Origin: an uncultured Arcobacter sp.
GTDB taxonomy: Bacteria; Campylobacterota; Campylobacteria; Campylobacterales; Arcobacteraceae
Assembly (NCBI GenBank): GCA_913062735.1
Contig: CAJXWI010000159.1
Span: forward strand, 1 to 6,373
DNA length: 6,373 bases
Direction: 5' to 3'
Both the position numbers and the translations under genes were made by a program. Every line of letters begins with the position of its first letter. Position 1 is the stretch's first letter. Of this stretch, positions 5,081 to 6,373 are shown piece by piece. The notes under the pieces are model-generated. The model saw only the letters and a list, made by a program, of their open reading frames with translations, ran no database searches and was not told where the DNA came from.

Positions 5081-6043
5081 TTTTATTCCAGCTTCAATAA
5101 GATCATGAATATGCAATACACCTAATAGTTTTTTATTTTCATCTTCTACTATTAGTACTTGTATTTTAAAGTTTTCTATAATCTCTAAAGCATCACTTGC
5201 CAATAAATTCTTATCTTGAATTGTTCTTGGGTTTTTTGTTGCAATTGATTCAACCGAACAATCAAGTGAAAAATTATCTTTCATTAATGCTCTACGTAAA
5301 TCTCCATCACTTAATAATGCAATAACTTTTTTTTCATTATCAAGTATTAAAACAGAACCTAATCTGCCTTCACTCATTTTAACTATTGCATCTTTTAATT
5401 TGGTTTCACGTGAAACTATTGGCAAAGAATCTTTTCCTAATAAATCAGATACTTTGACAAAAAGTTGTTTTCCAAGTGATCCCCCTGGGTGAAAAGATGC
5501 AAAATCTTCTTTTTTAAACTTTCTTTTTTCCATTAAACAAACAGCTAAAGCATCACCCATTGCCATTGTTAATGTAGTAGAAGAAGTAGGGGCTATATTT
5601 AAAGGACAGGCTTCTTTTGTAATACTTATATTAAAAAAGATGTCTGAATGTTTTCCCAGTGTTGAATTAATATCTTTTGCCATTGAAATCAATGGAATAT
5701 CAAAGCGCTTTAAATGTGGAATCAAACGAATCAATTCTTCACTTTCACCTGAATACGATAATGCAAGAACAACATCGCCTTTAGCAATCATTCCTAAATC
5801 CCCATGCATAGCTTCAGTAGGGTGTAAAAAGAAGGAAGAGGTACCAGTACTTGCTAGTGTAGCAGCTATTTTTGCTCCAACTAAACCAGACTTTCCCACA
5901 CCAGTAATAATTAGTTTTCCTGATGTTTGTACTATTAAATCAACTGCTTTTTCTAAGGCTTGTTCATCAATATTAGAAGCAGCAAGTTCTAACTCTTTTG
6001 CTTCTGTTAATAAAACATCTTGTGCAATTGATTTATAGTTCAT
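5078..6043 (-). CDS. kdsD: Arabinose-5-phosphate isomerase, KpsF/GutQ/KdsD family
   Basis: A 321-residue cytosolic enzyme converting D-ribulose-5-phosphate to D-arabinose-5-phosphate, the first committed step toward Kdo of lipopolysaccharide (and of some capsules). A SIS sugar-phosphate domain covers about 30-170, with GVGKSG (48-53), HGDLG (80-84), SYSGESEE (96-103) and APTSSTT (151-157). FHPGGSLG (184-191) follows. The four catalytic positions described for E. coli KdsD (K59, E111, E152, H193) line up with K51, E103, E144 and H185, all present with the same spacing. Two CBS domains follow (about 198-256, with SDGDLRRAL, and 263-318, ending LHIHDL). The family names kdsD, kpsF and gutQ cannot be separated by sequence alone; with no capsule or sorbitol genes nearby and a housekeeping operon around it, the LPS role is preferred. 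AAGGAT lies four bases before the ATG, and the gap to rnj is 12 bases. Confidence 0.94.
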   Translation of the reverse strand: MNYKSIAQDVLLTEAKELELAASNIDEQALEKAVDLIVQTSGKLIITGVGKSGLVGAKIAATLASTGTSSFFLHPTEAMHGDLGMIAKGDVVLALSYSGESEELIRLIPHLKRFDIPLISMAKDINSTLGKHSDIFFNISITKEACPLNIAPTSSTTLTMAMGDALAVCLMEKRKFKKEDFASFHPGGSLGKQLFVKVSDLLGKDSLPIVSRETKLKDAIVKMSEGRLGSVLILDNEKKVIALLSDGDLRRALMKDNFSLDCSVESIATKNPRTIQDKNLLASDALEIIENFKIQVLIVEDENKKLLGVLHIHDLIEAGIK

Positions 6044-6055
6044 TCTTATCCTTAT

Positions 6056-6373
6056 TTATTGTACGATTAATGTTGGTACTATCATAGGATATTTTTTGTA
6101 TTTTCTAATACAATGTTTTCTAACTACTTTTCTAATTTCGTCTTCTAATACTCTATTATTTTTAAGAATACCTGGTTTAGCATTTTCAAGGAAAGTAACT
6201 AAGATATCTTCAATTTCTTTTGCAAAAAATTTATCTTGTTTATCAGCAACCAAACCAAATGAAGTAACTCTTGGACGCTGTACTATTTGTCTTTCATCTT
6301 CACTTACTTGAGCAACAATCATAACAACACCTTCGTTTGCCATTGTTTGTCTATCAAGTACAACATCATCAGC
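6056..6373 (-). CDS. rnj: Ribonuclease J, C-terminal 105 residues (partial)
   Basis: This is the end of a gene that continues past the right edge; the frame is open through base 6373, so the ATG at 6343 is internal. The visible part begins ADDVVLDRQTMANEGVVMI, matching the RNase J segment (family pattern 'l.dR..la.eGvv') that closes the beta-CASP/metallo-beta-lactamase core. The C-terminal domain follows, with RPRVTSFGLVADKQ in place of the more usual 'RP.i.SRGFV', then a helical stretch (FFAKEIEDILVTFLENAK) and VVRKHCIRKYKKYPMIVPTLIVQ at the end, which is typical of the dimer-forming C-terminal domain. RNase J is an endo- and 5'-3' exoribonuclease of mRNA decay and rRNA maturation, important in Campylobacterota, which lack RNase E. 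The catalytic zinc motifs lie outside the window and cannot be checked. The gene is upstream of kdsD in the same operon. Confidence 0.88.
   Translation of the reverse strand, partial: ADDVVLDRQTMANEGVVMIVAQVSEDERQIVQRPRVTSFGLVADKQDKFFAKEIEDILVTFLENAKPGILKNNRVLEDEIRKVVRKHCIRKYKKYPMIVPTLIVQ

Noticed and set aside
4879..5100. 73-codon plus-strand frame opposite the rluB 5' end
   Set aside because: It is opposite the S4 domain of rluB and spans the kdsD/rluB junction; there is no family signature, and the hydrophobic look comes from reverse-complemented Lys/Glu codons.
5640..6038. 132-codon plus-strand frame opposite kdsD
   Set aside because: It is the antisense shadow of the strongly conserved SIS domain, with no recognisable domain of its own.
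6096..6311. 71-codon plus-strand frame opposite rnj
   Set aside because: It is antisense to the RNase J C-terminal domain; it has no family match and its Ser/Leu-rich composition is expected of a shadow.
6056..6343. A separate 95-residue protein starting at the ATG at 6343
   Set aside because: The same frame continues to base 6373 with RNase J-like residues (ADDVVLDRQT), so this Met is internal.
1..6373. CRISPR array, insertion sequence, tRNA, attachment site or phage genes
   Set aside because: No regularly spaced repeats, transposase motifs, terminal repeats or cloverleaf were seen. The content is chromosomal housekeeping plus one transporter gene and one antitoxin-like gene.

Overview
The window looks like chromosome from a low-GC member of the Campylobacterota, most probably the Arcobacter group. 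Three things suggest this: the very AT-rich composition with A/T-ending codons, the protein sequences (RNase J, KpsF-type isomerase, an RluB-type synthase and the MgsA/RarA ATPase all resemble Campylobacterota versions), and the tight co-directional packing. This assignment comes from pattern recognition, not from a database search.

Layout. Positions 1-600 (+) are the C-terminal half of a periplasmic TRAP-transporter solute-binding protein that enters from the left edge. It ends in two tandem hairpins (597-658), the second of which looks like an intrinsic terminator. Converging on it is a lone Phd/YefM-type antitoxin gene (658-993, -) with its own short promoter region. That region has an 18-bp perfect palindrome just upstream of the ribosome binding site. 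No toxin gene is visible next to it. The intergenic stretch 994-1191 holds this promoter/operator region and, at its right end, an 11-bp inverted repeat that abuts the next stop codon.

From 1192 to the right edge, six genes on the minus strand form one tightly packed operon, transcribed right to left: rnj (C-terminus only) - kdsD/kpsF - rluB - rarA - hemJ-like - PIN/PhoH ATPase. Every junction is an overlap (11 or 8 nt), a direct abutment, or a gap of 12 nt or less, and no internal terminator is seen. The start of the operon lies beyond the window.

How the genes relate. Three operon members act on RNA: RNase J (turnover), RluB (23S rRNA pseudouridylation) and PIN-PhoH (putative RNA helicase/nuclease). 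RarA acts at stalled replication forks. KdsD makes arabinose-5-phosphate for the Kdo of lipopolysaccharide. The HemJ-like membrane protein is expected to act in late haem synthesis. The operon is mostly ordinary housekeeping. The parts most worth a second look are the orphan antitoxin with its palindromic operator, the unusual HemJ-like protein (altered family positions plus an extra C-terminal membrane helix), and the opposite-polarity hairpin after the PhoH gene. I found no convincing undescribed multi-gene system.
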